Notes: generated from the letters alone by a model not told the origin. A DNA stretch of 64,000 nt from Enterococcus sp. (GCF_022711995.1 NZ_JALAHI010000084.1:1-64000); one strand, 5' to 3'; numbered from the stretch's first letter, positions 33,448 through 42,750 are shown. Made by a program: numbers and translations.

Positions 33448-34641
33448 TTATTTGTTTCCCGTCAAGTCTAATAAGCGATCTTTTAGGTCTTCTTCCAAGT
33501 GACCCAATTCCACTTCGGCCGCTCGCCGTTTTTCTTTGCCTTCTTTTTGGATACGCAATGTTTCCTGGATCGTTTCGACAAGATCGTTTTGCGTTTTTTG
33601 CAGTGTTTCGATATCAACGATTCCTCGTTCGTTTTCTTTCGCTGTTTCGATCGCAGAGACCTTCAGCATTTCAGAATTCTTACGTAAGAGATCATTGGTT
33701 GTTTCCGAAACTTGGCGTTGTGCCGTAACCGCATCTTTTTGACGCAATAAAGTCAGCGCGATAACGACTTGGTTTTTCCATAAAGGAATTGCTGTATTGA
33801 CAGATGCTTGAATCTTTTCTGCCAATGCTTGGTTGGTGTTTTGGATCAAACGGATCTGTGGTGCTTGTTGGATCGTGATCTGACGGGCCAAGCGCAAGTC
33901 GTGGGTCCGTTTATCTAAACGATCCAGAAACTGCGTGTAGTCATTGGCAATTTGAACATCCATCTGATCATTTGTTTCTTCGGCTTTTTTCATTGCTTCA
34001 GGAATAATGGTCGTTTGTAGTTCTTGCATTTTTAATTCACCGGCAGCGATATAGATATTCAATGCATCAAAGTAATCTTTGTTTTTTTGATAAAGTTGTT
34101 CCAACATCAAATTGTCTTTTAACAGACCATCTTTTTCTTTGTCCAATTTGACAGCGATTTTATCGATTTGGGCACCGATTTTTTGGTATTTTGCGGTGAT
34201 CTCAAAGATCGATTGTTTCACTTTCCCAAACATTCGTTTGAAAAGATTGCCTTCGCCTGCGCGTAATTCATCCGGATTGGCTTCTTGTAAACGATACATC
34301 AACTCTGTCAATGAATCACCCACCGGGCCGATATCAGCTGCTTGAACATGATTTAGCATCGATTGCGAGAATTCTCCCAACTTGGTTTGAGCCGCTGCAC
34401 CATAAGTGATGACGGCCTGTTGATCGGTTGGATCAATCTTATTCGCTAACTCTTGCGCTTGTGCTTGCCGCTCAGGCGGTAGTTTATCAATCAAGCGAGG
34501 GGCTTTTTGCTGTTCTTGCAATGCATGGATCTCTGCTTGTTGGGTTGTTGTCAATGTGTCTACAGGGGTTGCAAATGGATTGTTCAATAAATCATCAAGC
34601 GTATCATTTACAGGTTTAACTTGATTTGGTGTATCCGTCAT
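33448..34641 (-). CDS. telA: TelA-like toxic anion resistance protein
   Basis: Soluble, helical, coiled-coil-rich protein of 397 residues that fits the TelA (toxic anion resistance) family, including [20 protein letters not shown] and the C-terminal [15 protein letters not shown]. Family members contribute to tellurite, nisin and cell-envelope stress tolerance; the molecular mechanism is not known. Start 34641 follows AGGAGGAG. The xpaC-like gene lies 98 bases upstream in the same direction, a pairing common in Firmicutes. Confidence 0.88.
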   Translation of the reverse strand: MTDTPNQVKPVNDTLDDLLNNPFATPVDTLTTTQQAEIHALQEQQKAPRLIDKLPPERQAQAQELANKIDPTDQQAVITYGAAAQTKLGEFSQSMLNHVQAADIGPVGDSLTELMYRLQEANPDELRAGEGNLFKRMFGKVKQSIFEITAKYQKIGAQIDKIAVKLDKEKDGLLKDNLMLEQLYQKNKDYFDALNIYIAAGELKMQELQTTIIPEAMKKAEETNDQMDVQIANDYTQFLDRLDKRTHDLRLARQITIQQAPQIRLIQNTNQALAEKIQASVNTAIPLWKNQVVIALTLLRQKDAVTAQRQVSETTNDLLRKNSEMLKVSAIETAKENERGIVDIETLQKTQNDLVETIQETLRIQKEGKEKRRAAEVELGHLEEDLKDRLLDLTGNK

Positions 34642-34667
34642 TCTAACTCCTCCTAAGTCTTGTTTCG

Positions 34668-34697
34668 AAAAAAATCTAGCCTGGGCTAGATTTTTTC
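34668..34697. terminator. symmetric hairpin between xpaC and telA
   Basis: 13-bp arms AAAAAATCTAGCC/GGCTAGATTTTTT with A and T runs on both flanks; probably attenuates read-through from xpaC into telA. Confidence 0.75.
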
Positions 34698-34739
34698 ATT
34701 GGATCGCTTCATTCGAAGGTCGAACAAAGGCATCCATCC

Positions 34740-35387
34740 CTATTCATTATCTCGTTTTATGCTTTGTTTGGCAATGGATAACTCAATATCAAGATCATCT
34801 AAATCATCAGCCACAAACTGTTGATAGTCTTTAGCGATCAATGAGGCCATTTGCTCAATGATTTGGGTACTTTCTTCAATTTTTTCATAGGTTTCACGGC
34901 TTTTGATCTCATGCTCATTGATTTCAATAAACTTATCTGTCAGATCCACCATGTTCGGCAAGTGGGTGTAAAGAAAATGACTCGCCGAATGTAATTTCGT
35001 CGGTTCTTTGACCAATTCTTTGAAGAGTGCTTTCGATGCGCGCAATGCATCGTGCCGCAAATCGATTGCTTTCAATTTATTGTTGCGGTTGATGTTTTGT
35101 TGCAAACGTTCGATCTGTTGTTTGGTTTGATTCATTGTTTCGCGAAACAGTTCGATTTCACTTGGAGACATCCCGCTTTTCAAGTAATGTGCTTCTTTTT
35201 CTTTTGTCAGCGTAGGTAATACATTGGGGTTTGCTTCTACTTTGCGCCCTTTTAACCCGATGAACACCAAAGCCGCGCCAACGATCAGCAACAAGACAGT
35301 AAATAAATCAGTGCCTGTGGAACTGATAAAGGCCAAAAGAGAGATGACAGCGATCGCAGAAACGATCAGCCAAATAGTTTTTTTCAT
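34740..35387 (-). CDS. xpaC: XpaC-family protein
   Basis: 215 residues with two N-terminal membrane helices (about 4-22 and 27-45) and a long helical cytosolic domain. This is the layout of XpaC, named for 5-bromo-4-chloroindolyl phosphate hydrolysis in Bacillus but of unclear true role. The start follows AGGAGGAGG. It is the upstream member of the xpaC-telA pair and so probably acts with TelA at the membrane. Confidence 0.82.
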   Translation of the reverse strand: MKKTIWLIVSAIAVISLLAFISSTGTDLFTVLLLIVGAALVFIGLKGRKVEANPNVLPTLTKEKEAHYLKSGMSPSEIELFRETMNQTKQQIERLQQNINRNNKLKAIDLRHDALRASKALFKELVKEPTKLHSASHFLYTHLPNMVDLTDKFIEINEHEIKSRETYEKIEESTQIIEQMASLIAKDYQQFVADDLDDLDIELSIAKQSIKRDNE

Positions 35388-35604
35388 TTTTCCTCCTCCT
35401 AAAATTCTTTGGACAAGTAATATGGGGATTGTTCGACATCCTTATTTTAGCATGTTACTTAGTAGAAAAATATCAGACTTGGGGTGGATTTTCTGATATT
35501 TAGTAAAATCATAATCTTTCTTGTTCTTTCTTAAGAAGATATTTTGGCGAAACTATGCTAAAGTATTTTGTAGAAAAGACGTTAGATAAAGGTCAGGTGG
35601 AAAA

Positions 35605-36183
35605 ATGTTAACCTATAAAGATTTTGAAGAAAAAACAATTTCAAGAAAAGAAATTTTTCACGGAAAGATTATTGATGTCGTTGTCGATGATGTTGCATTA
35701 CCTAATGGAGGGACTAGTAAGCGTGAATTGGTTTTTCATCCAGGGGGTGTTGCCGTGATCGCTATTACAGAAGAAGACAAAATGGTCTTTGTCCGCCAGT
35801 TTCGTAAGCCTTTAGAAAAAGTGATCTTGGAGATTCCTGCAGGAAAGATCGATCCAGGTGAAGGTGCACAGCCAGAATTGACTGGAGCCCGTGAGCTTGA
35901 GGAAGAGACCGGTTATCAAGCAGGGGAGATGGAACACGTGAATTCAATGTATCTTTCTCCAGGTTTTGCCAATGAAGTCTTGCATTTGTTTCACGCGAAA
36001 CAATTAAGAAAAGTAGAGAACCCGCTGCCTCAAGATGAGGATGAAGTATTGGAAGTCTATGAATTGACAATGGAAGAAGCCAAAGCAGCCATTGCAGAGG
36101 GAACGATCTGTGATGCAAAAACGATTTTTGCTATTCAGTTTTGGGAACTGTTAGAATTGAAACGGAGGAACAGCCGTGCCTAA
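35605..36183 (+). CDS. nudF: ADP-ribose pyrophosphatase (NUDIX)
   Basis: NUDIX hydrolase of 192 residues. The NUDIX box GEGAQPELTGARELEEETGY (about 92-111) has the required G, E, R-E and E-E-x-G residues, and the N-terminal VFHPGGVAVIAI plus PAGKIDPGE fit the ADP-ribose/ADP-sugar branch. AGGTGG precedes the ATG. Its last 8 bases overlap the next gene. NUDIX-MacP-MtnN is also the gene order in S. pneumoniae. Confidence 0.93.
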   Translation: MLTYKDFEEKTISRKEIFHGKIIDVVVDDVALPNGGTSKRELVFHPGGVAVIAITEEDKMVFVRQFRKPLEKVILEIPAGKIDPGEGAQPELTGARELEEETGYQAGEMEHVNSMYLSPGFANEVLHLFHAKQLRKVENPLPQDEDEVLEVYELTMEEAKAAIAEGTICDAKTIFAIQFWELLELKRRNSRA

Positions 36184-36472
36184 AGAACCACTGATCACCC
36201 GCTCCGAATTGCGTCGACGTCGTGAAGAAGAACTGGCTGCTTCCGAGCGAAATCAAAAGATCGTTGCTAAGCAAGCAAACAAAGAGTGGAAGCAAAAGGA
36301 AAAACAAATCGACAATCATTATCGGAAAGTCCGTAAAAAAAATAAAGCAATCACTAAAACCAGAACAGAAGAAAATCAAAAGTCCCGCAACTTGAATACC
36401 TTTTTGATCAAGGCGATCGTGGTGGTGGCGTTGCTGCTGATTGTGGTTGCATTAGCAATCTTTTTGCTTTAA
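36176..36472 (+). CDS. macP: MacP-like cell wall synthase accessory protein
   Basis: 98 residues: a cytosolic, very basic, helical N-terminal 70 residues starting MPKEPLITRSELRRRREEE, and one C-terminal membrane helix (about 77-97). In S. pneumoniae MacP is a small phosphoprotein that activates the class A PBP2a, begins with a similar PLLT segment, and lies between a NUDIX gene and mtnN. The same position here supports the call; sequence likeness is limited. The start is GTG 36176 with GGAGG 7 bases upstream. Confidence 0.65.
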   Translation: MPKEPLITRSELRRRREEELAASERNQKIVAKQANKEWKQKEKQIDNHYRKVRKKNKAITKTRTEENQKSRNLNTFLIKAIVVVALLLIVVALAIFLL

Positions 36473-36524
36473 GGAACACGATTAATCGGGTTTAATCCGT
36501 TGATCAGCGCATGTATCTACTCAA

Positions 36525-36575
36525 AAACCAGCACGCAGAGCATCAGCGCTCAGCCTGCTGGTTCTTTTGTTTTAT
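36525..36575. terminator. terminator between macP and the converging methyltransferase
   Basis: Stem AACCAGCA/TGCTGGTT with an inner helix GAGC/GCGCTC; T-rich tails on both strands let it serve both genes. Confidence 0.8.
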
Positions 36576-37156
36576 GGCTGGGATGGCTTAGCAGCACTAT
36601 AGAGAAAAAGCGAGGCATCTTGCCTCATAAACAACTGTGGGCCTTCAAAAAACGTTTCATAACTCACTGAATCAAAACCTGCTGCTTCTGCTAGCTGAAG
36701 CAACGTATCCTGCTCAAATCCATTGTGTACTTTAGGATGTGAGACGGAGTGGTTTTTATTAAAATCAACGATCAGCAAACGTCCACCGGGTTTTAGCAAC
36801 TGATACAGTTGTTGTAGCAAGTGCTGTGTATCAGGAATGTGAAGCATGACCAGTGACAATAGGACTATATCTGCTTCTTCATGAATCGATTCCTTGGTTA
36901 AATCATGAAGCGAACCAGAAACATTGGTCAGCCCTTGCTGAGTGATCTTCTCTTCAACAATCGCCAGCATTCTTTCTGCGGTATCCCAAATCTGTAGTTG
37001 CTGGACTAAAGGGGCTAACGGCAGACTAACAAGACCTGTTCCGCCACCGTAATCAATCAGTGTTTGTTGGCGGCTATTTTTCAATTGAGGTCTTACTGCT
37101 GCAGTAAGCTTTTCCGCTAGAGCAATTCTTGGGGGTGTATCATAATGGTTGGCCAT
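36572..37156 (-). CDS. class I SAM-dependent methyltransferase, substrate unknown
   Basis: 194 residues with motif I LIDYGGGTGLVSLPLAPL, motif II acidic end, motif IV ADIVLLSLVMLHI and the post-motif LKPGGRLLIVDF, an intact Rossmann methyltransferase. The substrate is unknown. The listed ATG (37156) has no binding site close by, whereas AAGGAGG lies 24 bases upstream. In frame between them the codons read FFKSEIFNH, which looks like the true N-terminus of related methyltransferases but has no ATG, GTG or TTG. The start is therefore uncertain. Confidence 0.82.
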   Translation of the reverse strand: MANHYDTPPRIALAEKLTAAVRPQLKNSRQQTLIDYGGGTGLVSLPLAPLVQQLQIWDTAERMLAIVEEKITQQGLTNVSGSLHDLTKESIHEEADIVLLSLVMLHIPDTQHLLQQLYQLLKPGGRLLIVDFNKNHSVSHPKVHNGFEQDTLLQLAEAAGFDSVSYETFFEGPQLFMRQDASLFLYSAAKPSQP

Positions 37157-37292
37157 ATGATTAAAAATTTCAGACTTGAAAAACCTCCTTAAGGGTTTGA
37201 TAAAAAACTGTTCCTTTGATTAAAACTAGTTTATCATAAAAAGAAAAGGATCTTTGATTAAGTAACGTATGAGATCATCAGGAGGCTACAGG

Positions 37293-37988
37293 ATGAAAAT
37301 TGGTATTATCGGCGCAATGGAGGAAGAAATCAAGATGTTGCGGGAAGCATTAGAGGCTCCCTTATCTTGGGAGCGAGCTGGAGCTTTATTTATTTCCGGC
37401 AGTATCGGCAATCATGAAGTGATCGTTGTTCGATCTGGAATTGGGAAAGTTGCCGCTTCACTGACGACAAGTTTGCTGATTCAACAGTATGGCGTCAATA
37501 TGGTGATCAATACCGGATCTGCTGGGGGAATCGGTGCTGGATTAGCTGTCGGCGATCTTGTGATCTCAGAAAAGCTGGCTTATTTCGATGTTGATGTCAC
37601 TGGATTTGGGTATACGTATGGCCAGCTTCCAGGGGGGATGCCGTTGTACTTCGAGGCCAGTCGCTACTTGATCAGTGAAATGACCAAAGCCGCACAAGCA
37701 ACGAATCACCAGGTGAAAAATGGCTTGATCGTGACTGGAGACAGCTTCATCAATGACGGACAAAAAGTACATGAGATCCTTGAACATTTTCCAGACGCAT
37801 TGGCTTGCGAGATGGAAGGCGCTGCGATCGCTCAAACAGCGAAGCAATTCAATATCCCTTTCCTTGTTGTAAGAGCCATCAGCGATACAGCGGATCATGC
37901 CGCAACGGTTTCCTTTGATGAATTCATTGTGGAAGCTGGCAAGCGTTCAGCAGAAATGGTACTCGCTTTTGTGAAAAGACTGAAATAG
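37293..37988 (+). CDS. mtnN: 5'-methylthioadenosine/S-adenosylhomocysteine nucleosidase
   Basis: Cleaves MTA and SAH, clearing SAM by-products and feeding autoinducer-2 and methionine recycling. The 231-residue protein carries IGIIGAMEEEI, NTGSAGGIG, VVTGDSFI, the substrate-binding CEMEGAAIAQ and the catalytic RAISDTAD. Start 37293 follows AGGAGG at 7 bases. It heads an operon with pncA and a 99-residue protein, ended by a strong terminator. Confidence 0.96.
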   Translation: MKIGIIGAMEEEIKMLREALEAPLSWERAGALFISGSIGNHEVIVVRSGIGKVAASLTTSLLIQQYGVNMVINTGSAGGIGAGLAVGDLVISEKLAYFDVDVTGFGYTYGQLPGGMPLYFEASRYLISEMTKAAQATNHQVKNGLIVTGDSFINDGQKVHEILEHFPDALACEMEGAAIAQTAKQFNIPFLVVRAISDTADHAATVSFDEFIVEAGKRSAEMVLAFVKRLK

Positions 37989-38009
37989 CAAAAATGGAGG
38001 AGATCGTAA

Positions 38010-38555
38010 ATGAAAGCACTGCTCTCAATTGATTATACAGTTGATTTTGTTGCTGACAATGGACGGTTGACGACGGGAGCGGCGGGGCAAGCGATTGAAA
38101 CAGCCTTAGTAGCGCAAACGCAACGCTTCATCGACCAAGAGGATTTTGTCGTCTTTGCAATTGATCGCCATGATGCAGCGGACGCTTATCATCCGGAAAA
38201 TCGACTGTTTCCGCCCCATAATCTGGCAGGGTCAACTGGCCGGAATCTTTATGGAACGTTAGCTTCACTGTATGATACTCATCAAGCGCAAGAAAATGTG
38301 TATTGGATCGATAAGCGCCATTACTCGGCATTCAGCGGAACGGACCTTGATATTCGCTTGCGGGAACGAGGCATTACCGATATTTATTTGACCGGTGTCT
38401 GTACCGATATTTGTGTGCTGCATACAGCCGTGGATGCCTATAACCTTGGCTATCGGTTGTTTGTTTTCAGAGATGCTGTCGCAAGTTTCGACCCCATCGG
38501 TCATGATTGGGCACTGCGTCACTTTGAACAAACACTAGGGGCGACTATTCTCTAA
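38010..38555 (+). CDS. pncA: nicotinamidase/isochorismatase-family hydrolase
   Basis: Cysteine hydrolase of 181 residues. Catalytic triad candidates are Asp in LSIDYTVDF (about 8), Lys in DKRHYSAF, and Cys in GVCTDICVLHTA, with the cis-peptide before it. The metal-site residues DRHDxxxxYHPE are also present. This fits PncA, which deamidates nicotinamide in NAD salvage. GGAGGAGAT lies upstream, 21 bases after mtnN. Confidence 0.9.
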   Translation: MKALLSIDYTVDFVADNGRLTTGAAGQAIETALVAQTQRFIDQEDFVVFAIDRHDAADAYHPENRLFPPHNLAGSTGRNLYGTLASLYDTHQAQENVYWIDKRHYSAFSGTDLDIRLRERGITDIYLTGVCTDICVLHTAVDAYNLGYRLFVFRDAVASFDPIGHDWALRHFEQTLGATIL

Positions 38556-38570
38556 AAGGAGATGACTGAA

Positions 38571-38870
38571 ATGGGATTTATGGATCAATTAAAAGAACAG
38601 TTTAGTTTTAGTGAATTAACGGGATTGTATCAGTCCTATAAAAGTGGTGAACTAGATGTTGCCGCGATTTTGAATGACGAATTTATGCAGAAGTATACAG
38701 ATTTTGATAATATGGCAGCATTTATGACAAAATTGGGGATTCAAGACAAAAATCAATTCATTGATTTTATGAAGGATAGAACCAATCGACAACATGCGGA
38801 CCAAGTCGTAAAAGAGCATTCCCAGTTTGACTCTCTAATCGAAATGGCCAAAAAAGCACTGGAAAAATAA
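38571..38870 (+). CDS. conserved-looking cytosolic protein, unknown (99 aa)
   Basis: No family recognised. The protein is acidic and mostly helical, starts MGFMDQLKEQFSF and ends MAKKALEK, and has no membrane helix or Cys. AAGGAG lies 9 bases before ATG 38571; an ATG at 38562 is too close to the site. It is the last gene of the mtnN-pncA operon, 15 bases after pncA and just before the terminator. Confidence 0.75.
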   Translation: MGFMDQLKEQFSFSELTGLYQSYKSGELDVAAILNDEFMQKYTDFDNMAAFMTKLGIQDKNQFIDFMKDRTNRQHADQVVKEHSQFDSLIEMAKKALEK

Positions 38871-38874
38871 AACG

Positions 38875-38925
38875 ACCGACCTCCCAAAGTTAGCGGCTTT
38901 TGCTAATTGTGGGAGGTCGGTTTCT
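38875..38925 (+). terminator. terminator of the mtnN operon
   Basis: 12-bp perfect stem ACCGACCTCCCA/TGGGAGGTCGGT with an inner TTAGC/GCTAA helix, followed by a short T-tract. Confidence 0.85.
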
Positions 38926-38965
38926 GTCTGGTTTTGTAAGAAGGGGTCGGATTTCTGCTTGAGAG

Positions 38966-39004
38966 ACCTCTTTTAATCAGTGCCCCATTTTTGCTAAAAG
39001 AGGT
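38966..39004. repeat. 10-bp inverted repeat after the mtnN operon
   Basis: ACCTCTTTTA/TAAAAGAGGT with a 19-base loop, between the converging mtnN operon and pepO. Without a T-tract it is not a clear terminator. Confidence 0.5.
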
Positions 39005-39063
39005 GGAACCACTCAGTTTTCATTCGTACACGCTGCCAAAGAGCGGATCAGTCAACCGGTGTT

Positions 39064-40956
39064 TTACCAGATGCGCACGCGGTCTTCAGGGGCACGGTAC
39101 ATACCATCTCCAGGTTTGATATCGAATGTCGTGAAAAAGGAGTCAATATTTTGGAGTTGGATGTTGGCCCGTAATTTTGCAGGACCATGGACATCAACTG
39201 CCAACAGCAATTGTTGGTATTGTTCTTTCGCTTTTGTGCGCCAGATTTTTGCCCAGTTGATAAAGAAATCTTCTAGTGATACGTCAGCTTCTTTTTCGGC
39301 TGCTTCTAGTGCACAGCTTAAACCACCAGCATCGGCAATATTTTCCGATACAGTTAGCGTTCCATTGACCGTACCGCCGGCAAAGGACAAGCCATCGAAT
39401 TCATTGATCATTTCTTGCGCCAATGTCTCAAAATGAGCTAGATCCTCTGCTGTCCACCAATTGTTCAGATTGCCAAATTCGTCAAATTTGGCGCCATTAT
39501 TATCGAAGGCATGAGAAATCTCATGAGCGATCACGGCACCGATCCCACCGTAATTGGCGCTTGCGGATTGAGACAGACTATAAAAAGGTGCTTGTAAAAT
39601 CGCTGCAGGGAAGACGATCACATTTTTGAAAGGGTGGTAATAGGCATTGACTGTTGCTGCGGACATTTCCCATTCATCACGGTCGACGGGTGTTTGCCAT
39701 TTGCTAAAAAGATCCTCTCGGAAAATACGGCCAAAACGCAGCGCATTTTGTAACAATGATGCATCAGGATCTGTTTGCAGCTGATCATAGATAGCTGGGA
39801 TTTTATCTGGGTAACCGACATGGATCCCCAGTTTATTTAATTTAACGATGGCTTTTTGCTTGGTTTGTTCACTGAGCCATGTATTGTTCGTCAAACGATC
39901 TTGATAGACGCCAATCATGGTTTCTACCATATGCTTGACATCGTTTTTGGCTTTTTCACCAAAATACTTGCGGCCATAGTAAGCACCGACGACTTGACTA
40001 AATTGTCCGATCGTCAGGTAATAAGCGGCTTTTTCTTTCGGCATTGCTTCATCAACGCCAGAAAGATGCCGATTGTAGGCCCCGCCGAGTTGCCGTAGTT
40101 CTTCACTAAGGTACCCCGTGTAGCGTAAACTTTGATTCACGATCATCCAGCTTTTCAACAAGTCAAAGTGGGTTGGAGAGACAATGATGTCAAACGCTGC
40201 AAAGTACTCAGGTTCAGTTACGATCAGCTCTTCTGGCTCGGCCTTTAATAAAGCAGTTAGTGTCTTTTTGAAGTCCAGCTGCGCTGAATGTTGTGCAAAG
40301 GTTTCTAGGCTTTGCGGATTGTAGTTTTTGCTGTAATCGGCATTTTCTTCCGCACTGCGGACATGAGGAGCGATCAATTTATCAAAAGCGAGGGTTTGTT
40401 CGACCAATGACTCTGCTTCGGACTGTGATTTTCCTAATTTTCTCAAGAGCGCAACGGCATTGTCAAAGAAAACTTGCAGCAGCTCTTCTGCTTGCGGATG
40501 GTCCGTATAATACGTTTTATCCGGCAAGATCGTTGCTGGCGGATAGGCCAACAGTGTATTCATTTTGGCATTCTTCATATCGGAGTCGATATCAAAGGCA
40601 AATGGTAGTTGGATGCCGTCAAGGATGAATGCAGGTAACTGTGCATTTAATTCGTCATAAGACGCAAGAGCTTCGATTTTTGCCAAAATCGGCAATACTT
40701 CTTGACCAGCGCTTTCATCACGAGTAGTAAAATCGCTGGCTAAGCGATAAAAAGCAACTGCATCTTTCATTTTTCCTTTAGGTGTTGCTAAAGGATCTGC
40801 GGCCATATTCTTAAATTCAGCCATCATTAATTGCTCGATCCCGTCTACCAAATCTTGAAAACCACCAGTTGCTGGTTTATCTGCAGGGATCACCGCTGAT
40901 TCCAACCAATCGCCATTCACATAATCGTAAAAATCATCTTTTAATAAAGTTGTCAT
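39064..40956 (-). CDS. pepO: M13-family metalloendopeptidase PepO
   Basis: Zinc oligoendopeptidase of 630 residues. The zinc motif VIAHEISHAFDNNG (HExxH) and the second ligand region ENIADAGG (ExxxD) are intact, with the C-terminal CxxW-like DVHGPAKLRAN and terminal Trp typical of M13 enzymes. There is no signal peptide, so it should be cytosolic like lactococcal PepO and cut oligopeptides of 5-35 residues. Start 40956 follows AAGGAG. Together with DtpT it serves peptide use. Confidence 0.95.
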   Translation of the reverse strand: MTTLLKDDFYDYVNGDWLESAVIPADKPATGGFQDLVDGIEQLMMAEFKNMAADPLATPKGKMKDAVAFYRLASDFTTRDESAGQEVLPILAKIEALASYDELNAQLPAFILDGIQLPFAFDIDSDMKNAKMNTLLAYPPATILPDKTYYTDHPQAEELLQVFFDNAVALLRKLGKSQSEAESLVEQTLAFDKLIAPHVRSAEENADYSKNYNPQSLETFAQHSAQLDFKKTLTALLKAEPEELIVTEPEYFAAFDIIVSPTHFDLLKSWMIVNQSLRYTGYLSEELRQLGGAYNRHLSGVDEAMPKEKAAYYLTIGQFSQVVGAYYGRKYFGEKAKNDVKHMVETMIGVYQDRLTNNTWLSEQTKQKAIVKLNKLGIHVGYPDKIPAIYDQLQTDPDASLLQNALRFGRIFREDLFSKWQTPVDRDEWEMSAATVNAYYHPFKNVIVFPAAILQAPFYSLSQSASANYGGIGAVIAHEISHAFDNNGAKFDEFGNLNNWWTAEDLAHFETLAQEMINEFDGLSFAGGTVNGTLTVSENIADAGGLSCALEAAEKEADVSLEDFFINWAKIWRTKAKEQYQQLLLAVDVHGPAKLRANIQLQNIDSFFTTFDIKPGDGMYRAPEDRVRIW

Positions 40957-41114
40957 ATGCTTCGCTCCTTTTCATGCTTTCTCCTATTATGGAACAAAAT
41001 TTTCAAGTACGCAAAAAAAGTTTATTTTTTTCTTAACCGAATCGTTTCTTATTGTCGGAACTAACGGATCTCCGTGGTACTATTAGAGTATAGTATGATG
41101 AGGAGGAATGGGTG

Positions 41115-41663
41115 ATGGAAGGAATTGAGAAGGCAGACAACTGGCAAGGTATACCAGAGGAACGCTTCCGACGTTACAAAGGTTGGGTGACACCTTCCGG
41201 CTATTTGTGCGGAACCTATGCGGCAACCGTGTTTCTGGCTTATTATCAAGATTATATCGATGAGCAGATCATCCCTAAAACGGTGAGAAGAAAAAATCAG
41301 CTGCAGCCGGGGGCATTGGCAGAGATGCTGCGACTTTTGATCCAACCCAATGGATTGCCAACGATTGCTTGGCAGGTGGCGCATGGACTCTCCCGCTTTT
41401 TTACTCATTTTGATCAACCTTATCGGGGACGGGCTACTGTTGTCGGTGGTTGGCACCGAGCTTGCAAACGGATCGATCAAGGAAAACCAGTGATTGTTGG
41501 TTTGTTGAAGCCTCTAGGTAGTACCTATGGCAATCATTGGGTCGTTGCCTACGCTTATTTGGAAACAGAAGCTGGCCGGTATTTAAAAGTGCATGACAAT
41601 TGGGGAAACTACAATAAAGTGATCCCAGCCAGCTGGATCAATGGGACCATCTCATTGCCTTAA
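41115..41663 (+). CDS. papain-like (peptidase C39-like) cysteine protein
   Basis: 182 residues with a papain-fold pattern: Cys in GYLCGTYAATVFLAYY (about 33), His in YGNHWVVAYAYL (about 140) and an Asn/Asp pair in VHDNWGNY, in the order of the C39-like peptidases. There is no signal peptide or membrane helix, so a cytosolic location is expected. Start 41115 follows AGGAGG; a GTG three bases upstream is an alternative. It lies alone between pepO and prs. Whether it is a protease, an acyltransferase or something else cannot be told. Confidence 0.7.
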   Translation: MEGIEKADNWQGIPEERFRRYKGWVTPSGYLCGTYAATVFLAYYQDYIDEQIIPKTVRRKNQLQPGALAEMLRLLIQPNGLPTIAWQVAHGLSRFFTHFDQPYRGRATVVGGWHRACKRIDQGKPVIVGLLKPLGSTYGNHWVVAYAYLETEAGRYLKVHDNWGNYNKVIPASWINGTISLP

Positions 41664-41735
41664 ATTAATTTAATGAAAAAAGCTCCTATAATGTGCTAGA
41701 ATAAAAGAAACAATTCACTTCACTTGGAGGAAAAC

Positions 41736-42701
41736 ATGGGCGAAAGTTATAAAGATAGTTCATTGAAAATTTTCAGTTTGAACGGCAACAAACCGTTAGC
41801 CGAGAAAATTGCAAAAGTTTTCGGTACAGAGTTAGGAAAGTCAAAAGTAACACAATTTAGTGATGGAGAGATCGCGATCAATATTGAGGAAAGTGTTCGT
41901 GGCGATCATATTTTTATCATTCAATCAACCAACGAACCCGTTAATGATCACTATCTTGAATTGCTGATCATGATCGATGCCATGAAACGTGCAAGTGCGA
42001 AAACCATCAACATCGTTTTGCCATACTATGCGTATGCAAGACAAGACCGAACGGCCAATCCTCATGAACCGATCACGGCAAAATTGATTGCCAATATGTT
42101 AGTGGAAGCTGGCGCAACACGAATCTTGACATTGGATTTACATGCTGTACAGGTTCAAGGTTTCTTTGATATTCCTGTCGACAATTTATTCACGATTCCG
42201 CTTTTCGCGCATCATTATCGCGAGAAAAAAATGATCGGAGACGAATATGTCGTTGTCTCGCCCAAAAATAGCGGTGTTCAGCGGACCCGCAGCTTAGCCG
42301 AATACCTAGACACGGCCATTGCCATCGTTGATCAAGATGAGGCAGAGGGAGGCTATGTGATCGGAGATGTCGCTGGCAAAAAATGTATCTTAGTAGATGA
42401 CATTTTGAATACAGGCAAAACATTGTCCAAGGCGGCAGATTTGTTAAAAGAAGCGGGTGCTAGTGAGATTTACGCCTGTGTCTCTCATGCTTTATTGTCA
42501 CCACCAGCCAAAGAGATTCTTGATCAATCTGTTATCGAAAACATTTGTGTCACAGATTCTTGCTGGACTGCTGAAGAACGACACCCAGAGCGTTTGTCTT
42601 ATCTTTCTTGTGCAGAGTTAATGGGAGAGGCAGTTAAACGTATCCATGAAAATACACCGATGAGTCCATTGTTTCGGTTAGAAAGCAAAGATTACAAATA
42701 A
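41736..42701 (+). CDS. prs: ribose-phosphate pyrophosphokinase
   Basis: Makes PRPP from ribose 5-phosphate and ATP. In the 321-residue protein the PRPP-binding loop is [14 protein letters not shown], the ATP-site segment [23 protein letters not shown] and the catalytic [11 protein letters not shown] are all present. Start ATG 41736 follows GGAGG at 5 bases; TATAAT lies at 41687-41692. The C-terminal half is somewhat diverged ([12 protein letters not shown]), suggesting it may be the second Prs paralogue many enterococci have. Confidence 0.92.
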   Translation: MGESYKDSSLKIFSLNGNKPLAEKIAKVFGTELGKSKVTQFSDGEIAINIEESVRGDHIFIIQSTNEPVNDHYLELLIMIDAMKRASAKTINIVLPYYAYARQDRTANPHEPITAKLIANMLVEAGATRILTLDLHAVQVQGFFDIPVDNLFTIPLFAHHYREKKMIGDEYVVVSPKNSGVQRTRSLAEYLDTAIAIVDQDEAEGGYVIGDVAGKKCILVDDILNTGKTLSKAADLLKEAGASEIYACVSHALLSPPAKEILDQSVIENICVTDSCWTAEERHPERLSYLSCAELMGEAVKRIHENTPMSPLFRLESKDYK

Positions 42702-42750
42702 GCAGTTAGAAAGTCCGTTTCTTGCGGACTTTCTAACTGCTATTTTTTTT
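42702..42750 (+). terminator. terminator of prs
   Basis: 16-bp perfect stem GCAGTTAGAAAGTCCG/CGGACTTTCTAACTGC starting right after the stop codon, followed by a long T-tract. Confidence 0.93.

Noticed and set aside
33339..33728. 129-codon plus-strand ORF after the APC permease
   Set aside because: It overlaps telA antisense, contains a terminator hairpin and has no family resemblance; telA is the real gene.
35486..35500. Second CodY box upstream of the NUDIX gene
   Set aside because: The best alignment has three mismatches to the 15-base consensus, too weak in AT-rich DNA to claim.
38985..39020. T-box remnant (GAGGTGGAACCAC)
   Set aside because: It resembles the T-box antiterminator only loosely, no stem I or terminator surrounds it, and the genes on both sides converge. 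It is explained by the ACCTCTTTTA/TAAAAGAGGT inverted repeat.
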